64,000 bases of DNA, taken from contig CM074184.1 in assembly GCA_037179385.1 (NCBI GenBank), positions 15,952,001 through 16,016,000 on the forward strand. The letters run 5' to 3'. The translations under genes and the position numbers were made by a program. Positions 1 through 13,000 of this stretch are shown one piece after another. The stretch is from Holothuria scabra. Its lineage: Eukaryota > Echinodermata > Holothuroidea > Aspidochirotida > Holothuriidae. The number at the start of each line of letters is the position of its first letter. Position 1 is the first letter of the stretch. The notes beneath the pieces were generated by a model. It was given only the letters and a program-made list of their open reading frames with translations. It made no database searches and was not told the origin of the DNA.

Positions 1-195
1 AATCAAGTGAACCACAGCCTTTTTTCCAGTTGTGGATCGCTGCCTTGTTTTCTCTACTCCTTTGCTTATACTGAGCACCAAGTAAATGGCAGTAGGTTCC
101 GTTTTCAGGTCTTCAGTATGACACCCGAAGGACTCAAACTCTTGACCTCCCACCTGCAAGTCTGATGCTCCAACCTTAGTCAATGGGAGCCAATA
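1..195 (-). repeat. tRNA-derived SINE copy (cut by window edge)
   Basis: The body CCACAGCC-TTTTTTCCAGTTGTGG and the head at about 121-185 match the other copies of the family. Read on the minus strand, the head gives a box-A-like run near GGAGCATCAGACTTG and a box-B-like GTTTGAGTCC. Confidence 0.6.
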
Positions 196-289
196 CTATC
201 AGTTATAGGTATGTCCTTTCTATTTTGTTTAAATTCAATTAGAAATGAAGAGCCTGATCTTTAGAATGACAGTTCTTACTACCAGAAAG

Positions 290-3000
290 CAGTGTTGTAA
301 TCAAGTCACAAGGAGTCCAGTCTCGAGTCACCTCAAGTCTTTAGCAATTTTAGTCGAGTCGAGTCATGTTGAGTCTTCCCTCAGCTCCAAGTTGAGTCAC
401 TTTTGAGTCTTTCCAAAGCTTGTTGTCTTGTGACTCAAGTCACCTCAGTCAGAATGTGTTTATTTTCTTTGAGTCACTCCAAGTCACCTAGTTACCTGAG
501 GTCCAGGTTGATCTTTTGCAAATGCAGTCCTTTGGTAAGAGAGTGCACACTTTTTTGGAGGACGGGGGGGGGGGGTTTAAGATGGTGTCCACACTTGTAG
601 TTTCAAGTGAAATTTGACTTCACAACCCTAAATAAGATTGGAATACACACATTATCTATAAGTTAGTACTATATTAATCTTTACAAATTGAGCAGTGACA
701 TAATTCATCTAATAATATGTTTGTCATACAAGAACACTCAGAAGTCAGATATAATCAAATACCTTAACTCCTACACTACATTATAGAGCCATTATTGCTT
801 CTCAAGCTATACATGTACAACACAAACTAGGCAGCATGCTTCCGTACATAACATACCTCATCAAACAGACCTACAGTATACCCTATTATTAATTTTGCTG
901 CGAACATATAAACATCATTGCTACCAGTTACATGACACTAAGGCCCCAATGTTACGTAAACAAGTGTTAATGATAATAGGCTAAGCTGTGGTTCATCAGC
1001 AGCCAAAGGTGTTCCCGTAAACAAACTGATTTCATTAACCTAAATCCTCAATACCAATAACAGATATTACCAGCTGAATAGGCCTAACGTACATGGAAAT
1101 GAAAATTTGTTTGTCACACCTTCAGCTACTTCAAGTCAAAATGCCACAAACTAGTACAGAGGCGAGGGAATTCGGTCATCTATCAGGCTCTACATACTAC
1201 GCTCCATTGGTACTTTGCTTCCTGTAGTAGTATTCGCAGCGTAGTCTATAGTATAAGACTCTATGGAGCGTAGTATACTTGGCTAGGCACTGAGGGCTAG
1301 GGAAATCTTAATGTTTACATTGGCACCGTACCACTAGACCTACACTCAGGGCACTCAGCTTCAAGAAGTTTGTTGTACGGTTATCCCATAAAATTGCCGG
1401 TGCTACACATGTTCAGCAGAGCTGTAAGTTAGGATCCCCTACGTACAGATAGAAACTGGATAAAGCAGATGATGAAAACAAATTTTAGTTTCTGTTTTAT
1501 TACTGTCGGGTGTTACTTGAGTCACATAAGGGAAGACAAGTCAATTTGAGTCATTGTGGGCAACAACTTCAGTCAAGTCGAGTCATTATTGTAGTGCGCC
1601 GCACTACAATATTGGCATTTACTGGCCGACTGACAATTTCTTTTGTGAAGCCTGTTATGGCCCACAACTCATTTCCCTGCGCATACCGTAACTTAGTTCG
1701 TACAAATATCCATGCTCTACCCTTTAACAATAGCAGTAAGTGCAATCTGTGGCCGTCTTTAAACAAAAATCAACTTCAGAAAAGCAAATACCACACTTAC
1801 AAGGCTGATTTAAGGAGTTAGCTTCATGAAAGAGCATTGCGGATAAATTTCCAGAAAACGCGATGTAATGTGGTTCGGCCTTTTCACACTGAAGTGATAA
1901 GCCTGGAGAATCAATCGCTGCTTCCAAATTGGCATACGTAACACGGCGCCATTGCGTCCACTATCGTTGAACAGTATCAAGACGTTATGTACAGTATCTT
2001 CATCTAGCTACTACGGAGCAGAGTATTGCCAATTCCCTGTACGGAACGAATTGGCTTTACTGCATTGGATTAAGCGACTTGTGCTGCAGTTCTATTATCA
2101 TGCTTTATTTCAGTGGTAAAAGCAGAAGCTCTTTTGACAGCAGTCTGACCGAAACGTTTTGACAGCATGCATGTAGCATGCATTGCGAATTAACGAAACA
2201 CGGATGTTAAAACACACAGCGTCAACACGTACAGTTATTCGGCCTTCCACGAGACAGTTGTCATATGCATGCAGCGGTGCAGTCAGAGAGCTTGAGAGGG
2301 CGTCATTATTTAACAAAAAGAACGGTGAAAGAGGAGTCGAGAACCGATAACACCATTTTAGGCAGGAGTAAACAACACAACAGAGCATAACGTATGGCTA
2401 AGTAGGCTACTCAGCACGAGTCCTTGAACGGCACTATGCTTCGTCCACTTCATTTTACTCCACACTAGACTGTATACGGAGTAGGTCCTACCGTTAAGCG
2501 CAGTACACGGTCTTGTTCAAGGACTACTCAGCACTTGCTTTATTGTTGGCAAATATGCTTCAAAATAAAGCTAGTGACTGACTATCACTAGCAGGTCCGG
2601 ATTTACTCCATCATTGGTTACTCTTCTATGATTTCTTTATGCGTCCAGCCAAGGAGCTAGGAGACAAGTGGTCCATCTTTGTACTATCAAGAAATAGGGT
2701 TGAGAGGAGTGGCCAAAAAGAAACAACAGCCCCTCTTCCCGCCATGAACAAATCCTAAAGTTCAAATAAAAACTGGGCTACTGTACTAACTGAAAAGACA
2801 TCTCTAACACGCACTACAATTCTGCGTATTTGCAAGCAAATGCAGTTCTAGTTCACTTCTGTGATTCCAGTCAGTCAGTCAGTCAGTCAGTCAGTCAGTC
2901 AGTCAGTCAGTCAGTCAGTCAGTTTGAATTTTATTTTATGGTGACTCGAGTCTTTGGCAAGTGGTGAAATTGGGACTCTAGTCAGACATTGGTAACATTG
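290..3000. mobile_element. Possible hAT-like element with AAGTC/GAGTC-rich ends
   Basis: The left end CAGTGTTGTAATCAAGTC and the reverse complement of the right end, CAATGTTACCAATGTC, are loosely alike. Both ends are packed with GAGTC/AAGTC words (several are AP-1-like TGAGTCA). No 8-bp target duplication is visible and no transposase is seen, so borders are tentative. Confidence 0.3.
2868..2922. repeat. (GTCA)n microsatellite
   Basis: About 13 uninterrupted TCAG/AGTC units. Confidence 0.95.
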
Positions 3001-3784
3001 AGGATGAAAATGACCTATTTGACATATATGTTAAAGATTTAAGGCAAATGAAAGATAAAAATGCAGATAAGAGATAAGCATTTGTCCACAAACTTTAGGT
3101 CTACATTTAATGCAAACATTGTAGCTTACACTTATATAGTACAGTGTGCTACAGTGAAATGTCACAAACAACAATTGCACCATTTTTTGCATTTTTTTGC
3201 AATTACTTCAGCACCCAGCACACATGTACACACACACATTGTATTGTCAGCTGGGTAAAGGTTTATCACCATGCTAGAATATCTGCATGTGCTGCAAATA
3301 CCTCAGCCATACCAGACAATGTGTATATTTGTTATTGAAACTAAAACATGCATTCAAACGTCAAACCAGTCACAGATGCACATTAGCCAGGATTGAGAAA
3401 AACTCCCAACCACAACTCCTCCTAACAAATAAAATGTGCAACTGAACTTCCCAGCTGACATGAACCTTATCTTCAACCCTGGGTTAGTTAGTCAAATGAG
3501 GTTTTACAGAAACCACAAAGTAAATAAATCAGTATTAAAGGTCAACTGATTTTTCTTCCCCACCTCCGATAGGCAGGTAGGCTAAAAGTAGCTCATGGGA
3601 TAAACCTGGCACGTGCATTAAAATCAGTTTGAAATGCATAGAAAATAATGAACAAGTACAAATTGACATTTTTTTTTATAACAACATTGTGTTTTAGAGG
3701 AATTCAATGAAATACTTCTAACATTCATTTTTTGGCAAATGTCATGAACATCTGAAAGAAATTCCATGGCAAATACTTCCTTAC

Positions 3785-4042
3785 CTTGCACTGTTTGCTG
3801 ACCATTAAGAGTAACCAGGTCACTGGTGGTGTTAAGACCATTAATTAGTCCCTCTATGATCAAATCATCCCTTAAAATTAGTTGCCCACCAAAAGTGATT
3901 CTTGGAGCTGTCAGGGTCTGGATTCCATCAGTCAAAAGTACCTCATAAATAAATTCTGATAAATCTGCACAGTTTGTTGTCAAACCATCATCTATGTTAA
4001 CATCTCCACCCACAGAAATAGGATCAGAAAAATGCTTCACTC
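3785..4042 (-). CDS. Gene A exon 17: two NG-D-L repeats, last exon seen (about residues 1029-1114)
   Basis: Acceptor TTATTTAAG|GAG; donor TGCAAG|GTAAGG; phase 1 in and out, 86 codons. Cores: VGGDVNIDDGLTTNCADL and LIIEGLINGLNTTSDLVTL, ending QQTVQ-G. The intron falls at the same point of the repeat as in exons 13 and 14. The frame stays open past the donor to a TAA near 3624, so this could instead be the terminal exon. Confidence 0.8.
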
Positions 4043-7000
4043 CTTAAATAAAAGCAAAAATGAAATCAGAATAGGATAGCAACGAAACATTTTTAATTGT
4101 TTCTTAAATTATCAGGACATGTTTGGAATTGGAAACGCTCAGTTATATTGATGTCTTCATTTCTCTGGACACAGTATGCAGTATTATCCACTGTTTTCAT
4201 CACCAAGGCAACATTAGTAACTTTTAACCCAGAAATCTTGCAAAGGTACCTCCAGCATCACAACAATGGATGAACACATTGTCATAATATGCCATTGAAA
4301 TGACATTAAAAGGGTCCAGATGATCTCACTTAAATGAATTTTCTGTTTTCTTCATAGTTCAGGAAGAAATAGAAGCATGATGAGAAGTGAGAATGTTACA
4401 GTCATATTCACTGCTTCTGATGGTGAAAAAGCCAAATAGGGGAAAAGTCAAAATCGCCTTAAAATGATCCCCAGTCATTAACCATACTAGCGCTAAAAGT
4501 TAACTCTCAATGCATGTCCCTAAGAATGTTTCACTTTTTTTCAAAACAAGATGAAGAATCAGCATGAAGAGGGACAAAACAATGACATTAAAAGACTTTG
4601 TGATAAAATCTAGGTATTTGGCACATCAACACTGCCCCACCACCAGATACTTCCTGATTCCTGTTCCTATACCCCAACAGACTTTTGCTGTTAAATTACC
4701 TGTTTTACCTCCCTCCCCCCCCCCCTTCACGCTCTCTCAATTCACTTTCATTGTCCTGAAATCTGAAAAACCATAATGGTGGAAAAGCAAAATGACATGT
4801 TAAAACAAGAAAGAGTCCAGAATATTGTCAGAATGACTGCCAATGGGGCATTCTCATAATAGATCATTCTATTAATCCATTATGATGCCGCACCAAGGAT
4901 GTTTTATGGCGTCTTTGGCAGAAAGTTGCAAAGATGTTTTTCAAACATTTTTCTTGGAAATAAAATCCCTTTTCAAAAGCGCCCTGAGGACTGTTCCCTT
5001 TCAGAATTATAGGATACAACACGCTGAAACAAATACCTAGCTTATTTTCAAAATTTGCCCAATTTCTGACTTTTTCTAAATTACTGCCAAGAAAAAGCTA
5101 AGTGTTATTTCACATTTGTATGTGTTTTGATCTGAAATTAAAATCAGAAACGTGTTTCTAAAGCAGATGCAAGAATGCTGTCCTTCTAAAACCAGGTACA
5201 CTGAGCAAAATATTCTCACTCACCAAATATATCTGTATCTCCCTCTAAAGGAATAAAATCAGTAATAACATGACCATCCATAGTTCCATTGACAGTCATA
5301 TCATGATCAAAGGTGACGTTTGCAGACAGCTGCAGGTCAGATGGGATGGTTTGTGGTTTACTCTTGGAAAGAACTTCATCATTTAAAACGGAGATGTTGA
5401 TACCATTGATGAAACCATCTACCGAGACGTTATTCTGAACTACAACAGATGAAAAACAAGGAGAAGTTAATGACTTTGATATTTACATGAGGTAAAGGAT
5501 TTTCAATGAGTTAGTTTGTTAGTATACTACAGTACAGTGTTAGCAATGCACCATTGTTCTAAAAGCGGTATTACACCTAAGCTTACAACCTTCTTGTGTA
5601 ATCTAGTGTAGTGGCGGCCGATTCCCAATGAATCAAATATTGGGACATCAGAATGAGGAAATCACATCATGCAGACCTACTCAGCCAATAGAACTAAATA
5701 TCTAAAGAAATTCAGATACTTTTATATATTTAGCAGTGGCCATAGCAACTGGAGCCTAATACTTCACTATTCAATGGTGTGCAGTATATCAAAAGTAATG
5801 CTCTTAATCACTGCCTTTTAAGTATCAATAAGGTATTAGAAAGGAAGTTTTTCCCAAAGCTCATTTCTTGCCTGAAATCAGGGGCAAAATTGCTGAATAC
5901 TTTCATAAAGCCATTCTTTTAAGTGAAAATTTATGATTGTGACATCTCTTTTTACGCTGCTCTTAGCTAGACCACCTCCTCCCTTGGCTTACTGCTATTG
6001 GGAAAAATTGGTTCTCCCCATTCAAGAGACCAAATATCTCGAATTCAAAACATTTTGACTCATCAATTTACCTGTACTCATGTTTGGAAAAGCAGGATAA
6101 ACTTGAAATTAAGAACCTTTTTAGTCCACATGCAGGAAACAGCACTGTTTGCATGTGAAATCCACACTTACTTGCTACAGGATCTTCGAATGTGATGTTC
6201 CCAGACAATGCCTGTGTTCCACTGATTTTAGCTGCTGTTTGTTCCAGTTCACTAACGTCTACGGAGTCCATCTTAACACCAGATGGGAAAAGCAAATCTC
6301 CTATTGAAGTAACACTCTGGGTAAAGTTAACTCGACCTAAACACAAATATCAAAGAATATTATGATTTATTTTAACTTTTACGAGGCCCTCAACATAATT
6401 CACAATTTTAAAAATATGGAAAATAAATACATATCAGGAACAGTTAAAATGAAGAACTAAAATTCATAAAACATGTAAATATAAAAATAATAAAATGATA
6501 GAAAGGTCACAGAACTTCTCAGAAAAGTAATTATACAACATTATCATTCTCTTCGCCCCTTTGTCAATAACCTTCCGTCCTACTCCCTAGGCGTTGTCAA
6601 TCTTTCAGAATAAATTGCATTGAAATAACCCCAGCAGTGCTCTTTTGTATTAATTCTCTATCTTTGCTCCAAGCATTGCATTCCCTACAGCTGACAATAA
6701 TCTATGAATGATAATATAGATCCCTTACAAAATACGATGGTATTATCGTTAACTAAAGATGCTTATATTCTCCTAAGAAAGGTAAGATAAGATAAGATAA
6801 GATAAGAGAAGATAAGAAAACAAAACTTAATTGCTCCATCACGGAAGTTGGAGAACTTGCACAAGAGAAACAATTTAACAGTTTAAACATACAAAAATAG
6901 ACAGTATTATATTACATACATATGTGAACAAAAATTATCTGGTAAAATTTTCATTAAAATATTTAACTGCACGTGGCAGGAATGAATCATGGTATCTATT

Positions 7001-10000
7001 GAATTTTAGGGTGGGAAGTCTCAGCCAATGGACGACTTTGATCATCCATGAGAAATTTCAGTTTTGAGGTTAAGAGCTCATCATAGATCCATGATGGAAA
7101 CACCAAAACATGTAAAAAGACAAAAAAAAAAAAACGCAACAAAAATGATGAAAAAGGACGGACAGAAGTGTGAGTTGTGTCGCCACTGGGATAGCCCCAC
7201 AGGTAAGTCAGTAGCTAATTGTTTTACATACAAAAGCAACTTGTTCATGCCATAGTAAATTAAAATGGGTGGAAGCCTTAAATTTTTCAATTATTCACAT
7301 GGCTAAGACAATTACCAGTAACTGTCCATCATGCATTCAATGTAAGACTTGTTTTTTAAGTGGAAATAATAACATAGAATATTCAAACATAATTTTATAC
7401 AAGTTATAAACTCTAAACATAATTCAAATAATTATATAACTTACAATGACAATGGCAGCTGGAGTTTTTTACAAACAGAAATCCACCCATCTGGCTTCTT
7501 CAAGTTCTTTACTTTCAATACTAAAGACTGTAACACCTTTCAGTAACATTTTAAAATCACCAGAGTTTTAGACTATCTATATCATTTTCCAAGAAAACTC
7601 TCATTCAGATTCTTCAGAATTAATGAAATCTCTGAAAAGCTACTCTCACATTTACAGTCTACAGTGGTCTCAGAACATATCAGAGAGTATGCATTTGTAT
7701 AGTAACTGTGTATGGAATTTCCCATTAGTAAACAGCACCAGTTTAAGAGTAAATAGTGTCAGCACTGCCTAGTCAAGAGAACAACTAGGTGAACAAAAGT
7801 GACTTATGGTGATATTTCACAAATGTATAAACTGTTTCTTCATATATTTTTTGTATTTTTTGTTTATTTTACATTCTTCAATGACTCCACCACATTATAT
7901 ATAACATATATATAAGTTCCACAAAGTCCTATTAAACTATTCAAGTCTCATTTCACAAACCACCCATTAGGAAAGAATCTTGTGTTTTTATTTTATAGGT
8001 GTAACATTTAACAGCTAAAGAATGAGATGTGACCTACCATTCACAGTCTGATTGCCAGAGGTAAAGACTACATCATCTGAAAGGTCAATGCCATTAACAG
8101 TCCCCTGTACAATAATAGAATCTTCTGTTGTGATGTTTACAACTTGAACTGGAGTATCAACTGTCTGTGTGGTTGCTAAGGGAACCACATCTTCAGAGAG
8201 GTCAACATTGTTCACACTGCCAGAGACAGACACATCAGCAGAAGCAGTAACATCCCCTTGAAAATGTTTTGGCCCTGTTAAATTTTGGAAAATTAAAATG
8301 TTACTGAGGTCATCTTAAGATAAGTATACCAATGCAAGTTTCAGAAAAGAATGACACCTCCCCCTTCAGGAGTCATCAAGTGGCAGAGTGGTTTATCCAA
8401 GCTGAAGTGCACAGATGTGAATTCACATGTGCATGAGGTTCAAATCCTGCTTCATGTACAGGGTTTTTCTACAGGTACTCTTACTTGACCACAAGCTAAA
8501 ATTGTGTGCTTTAATGAAGGTTCTATGAGGGGAAAACAGATAACTAGCCAACTTTGCTATTCGTCCGAACCCCTATCCCACAGCTAAAGGTTTCCTTAGA
8601 ATATAACCAATGTCAATATACAGGAGAATACACAGCAGATCCTTACAAAGGAAGCATTTCAAAGTAAGCTAGTAGGAGACTGCATGTCAATGGAGCACAT
8701 GCACCTTTCCACAAAGAACAGTTTTTAGTGCAGAAAAAAAGATGAGGTTAGGTTAGATTAGATGTAGTTTTACAGCCCAGTTTTCAACTTAGTATTCCAA
8801 GTCAAGCCAGCCGTGGCCTTTTTTCCTGTTTTGGCTCACTGACTTGTTTCCCTATTCCAAAAGAAGAGGTACAGCAATTAATGCTCCTCATACTTCAAAA
8901 TGCAAAAAATGAGCAAACAACACAAATTTATATGAAATATTAAAGACGCCTACACCTTTTCCTCGATCCTCTGCAATGGAAACAGACAATTTAGCAAAAT
9001 ATTTACAACAAAGAAGAGGTTGCTTTAATGTTCCTCATTTTACAGAAGTGGATTTTATAAGAACAAGCAAATACATTAAGGTATGACAATATGCAATGAA
9101 GGTTACTGGTCTGGGATTTCAACATAATTTAATGAAGACAAATTTTTCTCTCATTACCTGAAATTGTTTGCATTGTACTTTTGGTAACCACCTCTTCGGC
9201 CAACTCTGTGATGTTAATGTCATTTATGAGGTCATTAGATAGCATTATATCAGCATCAAACACTGATACCTTTTCAAATGTAAGACTGCCAAAAATGTGA
9301 CTGCTGCCATCTAATGTTACTACCAATGTCTCAAACTCTGATAAATCAACCTGGAGAAATTATTAAAGAAAATAACCAAAACAAAATGCTAGTTTTAAAA
9401 GCTGAAGTTTAACCAAATTTTTAAATAATTTTATCTAGCACTATCTTCTGGCGTTAAGATTAACACTATCATACCATCTCAACTAGTTGTAGGCTCTATC
9501 TTCTAGTTAGTTACATAGATAATAATACACTGCTCAGTTTCTCATTATATTGGTTTAAGTCAATCCAGCCAAAGACTTTTTTCCCAGTTGCAGCTTGCTG
9601 GCTATCTTCTAAAATCTAGACACTTTCCTATATAATATCACAATCCTTGGAACTACAGTCTGACTATCGTGAATAGAAAACATCAAACTAGCTTACATAT
9701 ACACAAACATACAAACATCTCATTGATTACACACTCTCTTTCCCCATTTATCCAAATTCTCGACTCACACAAAAAAATTTTGCTCTGTTTCATATCCAAC
9801 AGTCACACTAACTCACAATCTTGCTTCAACTTCCAGATTTACATTTTGTCAACAATAATGAACTACAGTTTATATAAATATATAAACTTTTGAAACTCGC
9901 CACAGCCCAGTCCAACATTGTGTTTCTGTCGTGGCAGAAGCAGTTGGATATGATACCAAAGGGCCTATGGATTCGCGGCAGAAGCAGTTGGATATGATAC

Positions 10001-13000
10001 CAAAGGGCCTATGGATTCGCAACCTTTTTGTTTTAGCGGTGACAGTGGCAGGACAACCCAGGTTGCTGAGAACATTTGTAAGAAGGCATCCTAACAACTT
10101 AGAAATCTTGCCTTATGAGATGCATATGGTAAACAAAGGAGACTCAATACAATCAGTATTGTTTCTACTAAGGCAGCAGTTCCATCGTCAAATACCTGAT
10201 ACAGATACTTTTGACAGGGTACTGAAGGCAATGGACAAGTCCTTTAAAGGGGAACTCAAGGACTGTTTTAAACAAGTTTCTGGCCAAATAGCCCTAGAAA
10301 TTTTATAAATCTTTCTGAATACACTCTTTCTATTGCGGACAGTTCTTTCCATCCTGCCCATTAGACCCAGAAGGTCTTTGTTATGACTCCTCTGATTTTG
10401 TCCACTGTATCCAATTAAAGGAGTACTTCAATGAGGACCTCCTACCACAAGCACCCAGCAATCTTCCAATTCACAAATGCTCAGAATGGACACCCTCAGA
10501 AGGCTGCAACTACCACACAGATAAGTTCGTCAAGACGGCAAGGTCTCATCTGGTCTCTTTTTTGACTGAACAGAGTGAGCAGAAAACACCATTAAATCTC
10601 TCCTTAGCTCAGACACATGCTATCAAGAAATTATGAAGGAATACCAATATCATTATTCAACCGGCCAACAAGGGAGGGGCCACTACTATTCTCAACACGG
10701 CAGATTACATTAAGGAAGTCGAACAACAACTCGGCAATGGTCACTTCAATAAATTGTTGCATGATGATCCCTCAGGATCCTTCCCTAATAAAGTCAGGAC
10801 ATTATGTTAATCTTCCATCTGAGGATGGAGCTGCTGTTGTGAAGGAACTTATTCTTTGAAACCCTAGACTAGGTATTATTTACATGTTACATAAAATCCA
10901 CAAGTTGACTCGGCTACCTGCTACCAATTTACCCCTCAATTCTGCCCCCTTAGATATATAGAGAATTTGTCCACAGAACAAACATGTACCCTAGCCGTAG
11001 AACACAGAATTTTGCCTCCCAGCAGATCTATTATTCCATTTATAGGGACCCTAACAGAACATTTATCTGTATACGTTGATTCTATCCTGAACCCACTTCT
11101 CAAACACACACCCAGTTCTGTACAGGACACCACCCATTTTCTGAAACTTGTTAGTTCACCACATGACCTCCCCCAAGATGCCTACCTAGTAATCATGGAC
11201 TCAATGTCCTTTTATACTAATATACCGCAGAAGGAAGGTATTCTTTGTCAGGAATTCCTTTGGGAAATTTTTGTGGATCAACAGATTGTGGATGATTTAG
11301 GTCCTATTTTAAATTTTATTCTTTGCAACAACTATTTTTCTTTTAAGGAGAAGTTTTATCTGCATGTTAATGGCACTACAATGGTTACCAAGATGGCGCC
11401 GAGCTTTGACGATTTACTTACACACAGGGTCTGTTATCCCCTTTTTCTTTCAAGCCCCTACAGTATTGTTATTATATAGATGATATTTTCTTTATTTGGA
11501 CTCACGGTTTAGATACCGTTGGTCGTTTTATAGAACATGCTAATAATTTCCATCATTCCTTTTAGTATACTTTTCAACAATCTTTGACTGTAATAGCATT
11601 CCTGGATGTTCTAGACCGTAAAACCTTTGAGGGCAACACTGGTTGTAGGAAACCAAGATGCCAAATCTGTTCCCACAGAGCACACAGAACCGGTATTGTG
11701 GTCAGTGCCGGTTCTCAACTAACGGGTAAGAAAGTCATGCAGGAAGGAGCCTAAACTGCACTCCACACCTGTGTAATCCTGCACATTCATGCAGCTTAAT
11801 GTATGAGTATGATAATTTCATTTCAGTTTCTACCAGGGTATTCATGTTTTTGTAAAATAAATACTCATCCGCACACCCTAACACAGTAACTTCTGTTAAA
11901 TTATATTGTTTTAAAATGAGTATCAGTAATTTTTAAATACTGGTAATATTTTGAAGAACCTGTATTAGTAACACACCTATCTTCGGTATTTTTATAAACT
12001 GTACCACCAGTACCAGTATTTACATCAATACCAGTATACTGCCCAACCGGAGTCACGTGGCCCATCCACCAATTAGACTCTACACTTGTAGAGTCTTATT
12101 TCCATTCCCCAGCAATATGTAAACGTAAAATATTGCAAGGCCTGACTGGCCTCCTGACCAGGGTCAGTCAGCATCTCTAATCCCCCAGGTGCGTAAGTTT
12201 TACATAACTTTTTTCAATACGCCTTTATACGTATAGCTCTTACGGCTCTCTGGGAGTCACTGCACTCTTTACTGTACATTTCTTGCTTTCTTTTATCTTA
12301 GCAGTTCTTTTATGTATGTTTTTTTATTCTTTTTAATGCTATGCTGGTTGTAGTCCATTTTGAATCCTTCTAGGGTTTTAAATCTTCAAATGCTGCTACT
12401 CCCCTTTTAATAGTTACTCTGTAAATCTTGCCAATTTACAAGTTGCCGAGGACGATCCTAGGTGGATCAAAAATTTCAACAATAAATGTTTTACCAGTAT
12501 TCCTGTTTCGTCAATTATTATCTGTTTTTCATGTTTTCATCTTATACATATATATACATTTATTTATGTAAATTAGTGACTATTTGTCTCTATCCAACAT
12601 AGGCACGGATCCAAAGGGGAGGGGTGAAAGGGGGTGCACCTCCCCTTTTTGGAGGAGAAAAAATTTTCTCCCCAAAAATGGATTGGCCAAAACTTTTTAG
12701 GCCCATCTGAAATACCTGTTGGTGCCAGAATGTCCTGAGAATTAATGCACCATTTTGCTATTGTCTGGGAGTTAGTCAGAACTCTCAAACAGATCAGGCC
12801 CAAGAAGATCCATGCAAATTGCTCCTTCAAGTAAAATGCTCTGTGATTATGGCATATAGACCAAAATCTGTCCTGCTTTTTCGTGTTACTTCGTGACGCA
12901 CTTCGGAGGGTCTGATTGGAAAAAATACGAATCGATGGTAAAAGATGAAATAATAACCCATGCAATTACCACAAGCGATCCGTTTGGCCTATGGATCAAG

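Larger units (their letters stand above)
1..3623. other. Non-coding, repeat-rich flank (probably intron or 3' side of gene A)
   Basis: No convincing coding exon on either strand. It holds a SINE copy (1-195), clusters of AAGTC/GAGTC words (about 290-640, 1510-1600, 2940-2990), a 13-bp perfect inverted repeat TACTACGCTCCAT at 1195-1207 and 1263-1275, and a second inverted pair AGTCCTTGAAC / GTTCAAGGACT near 2420 and 2515. There is also a (GTCA)n microsatellite. Confidence 0.6.
10322..12500 (+). mobile_element. Decayed Penelope-like retroelement
   Basis: Reverse-transcriptase motifs of the Penelope type appear in order but in shifting frames: a PANKGGATTIL segment followed by YIKEVEQQL (about 10660-10750), SFYTNIPQKEGI (11206-11245), YYIDDIFFIW with the catalytic YxDD (about 11470-11500), FLDV, and the Cys-rich CRKPRCQICSHRAH (about 11645-11690). 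The 3' end carries a hairpin GATCC-N5-GGATC and AATAAA at about 12446-12490. Stops and frameshifts make it inactive. It sits in the 8-kb intron 12 of gene A, antisense to it. Confidence 0.8.

Noticed and set aside
12573..12965. 130-codon minus-strand open frame
   Set aside because: It lies in a transposon-like block, starts on a repeat end and has no recognisable domain.
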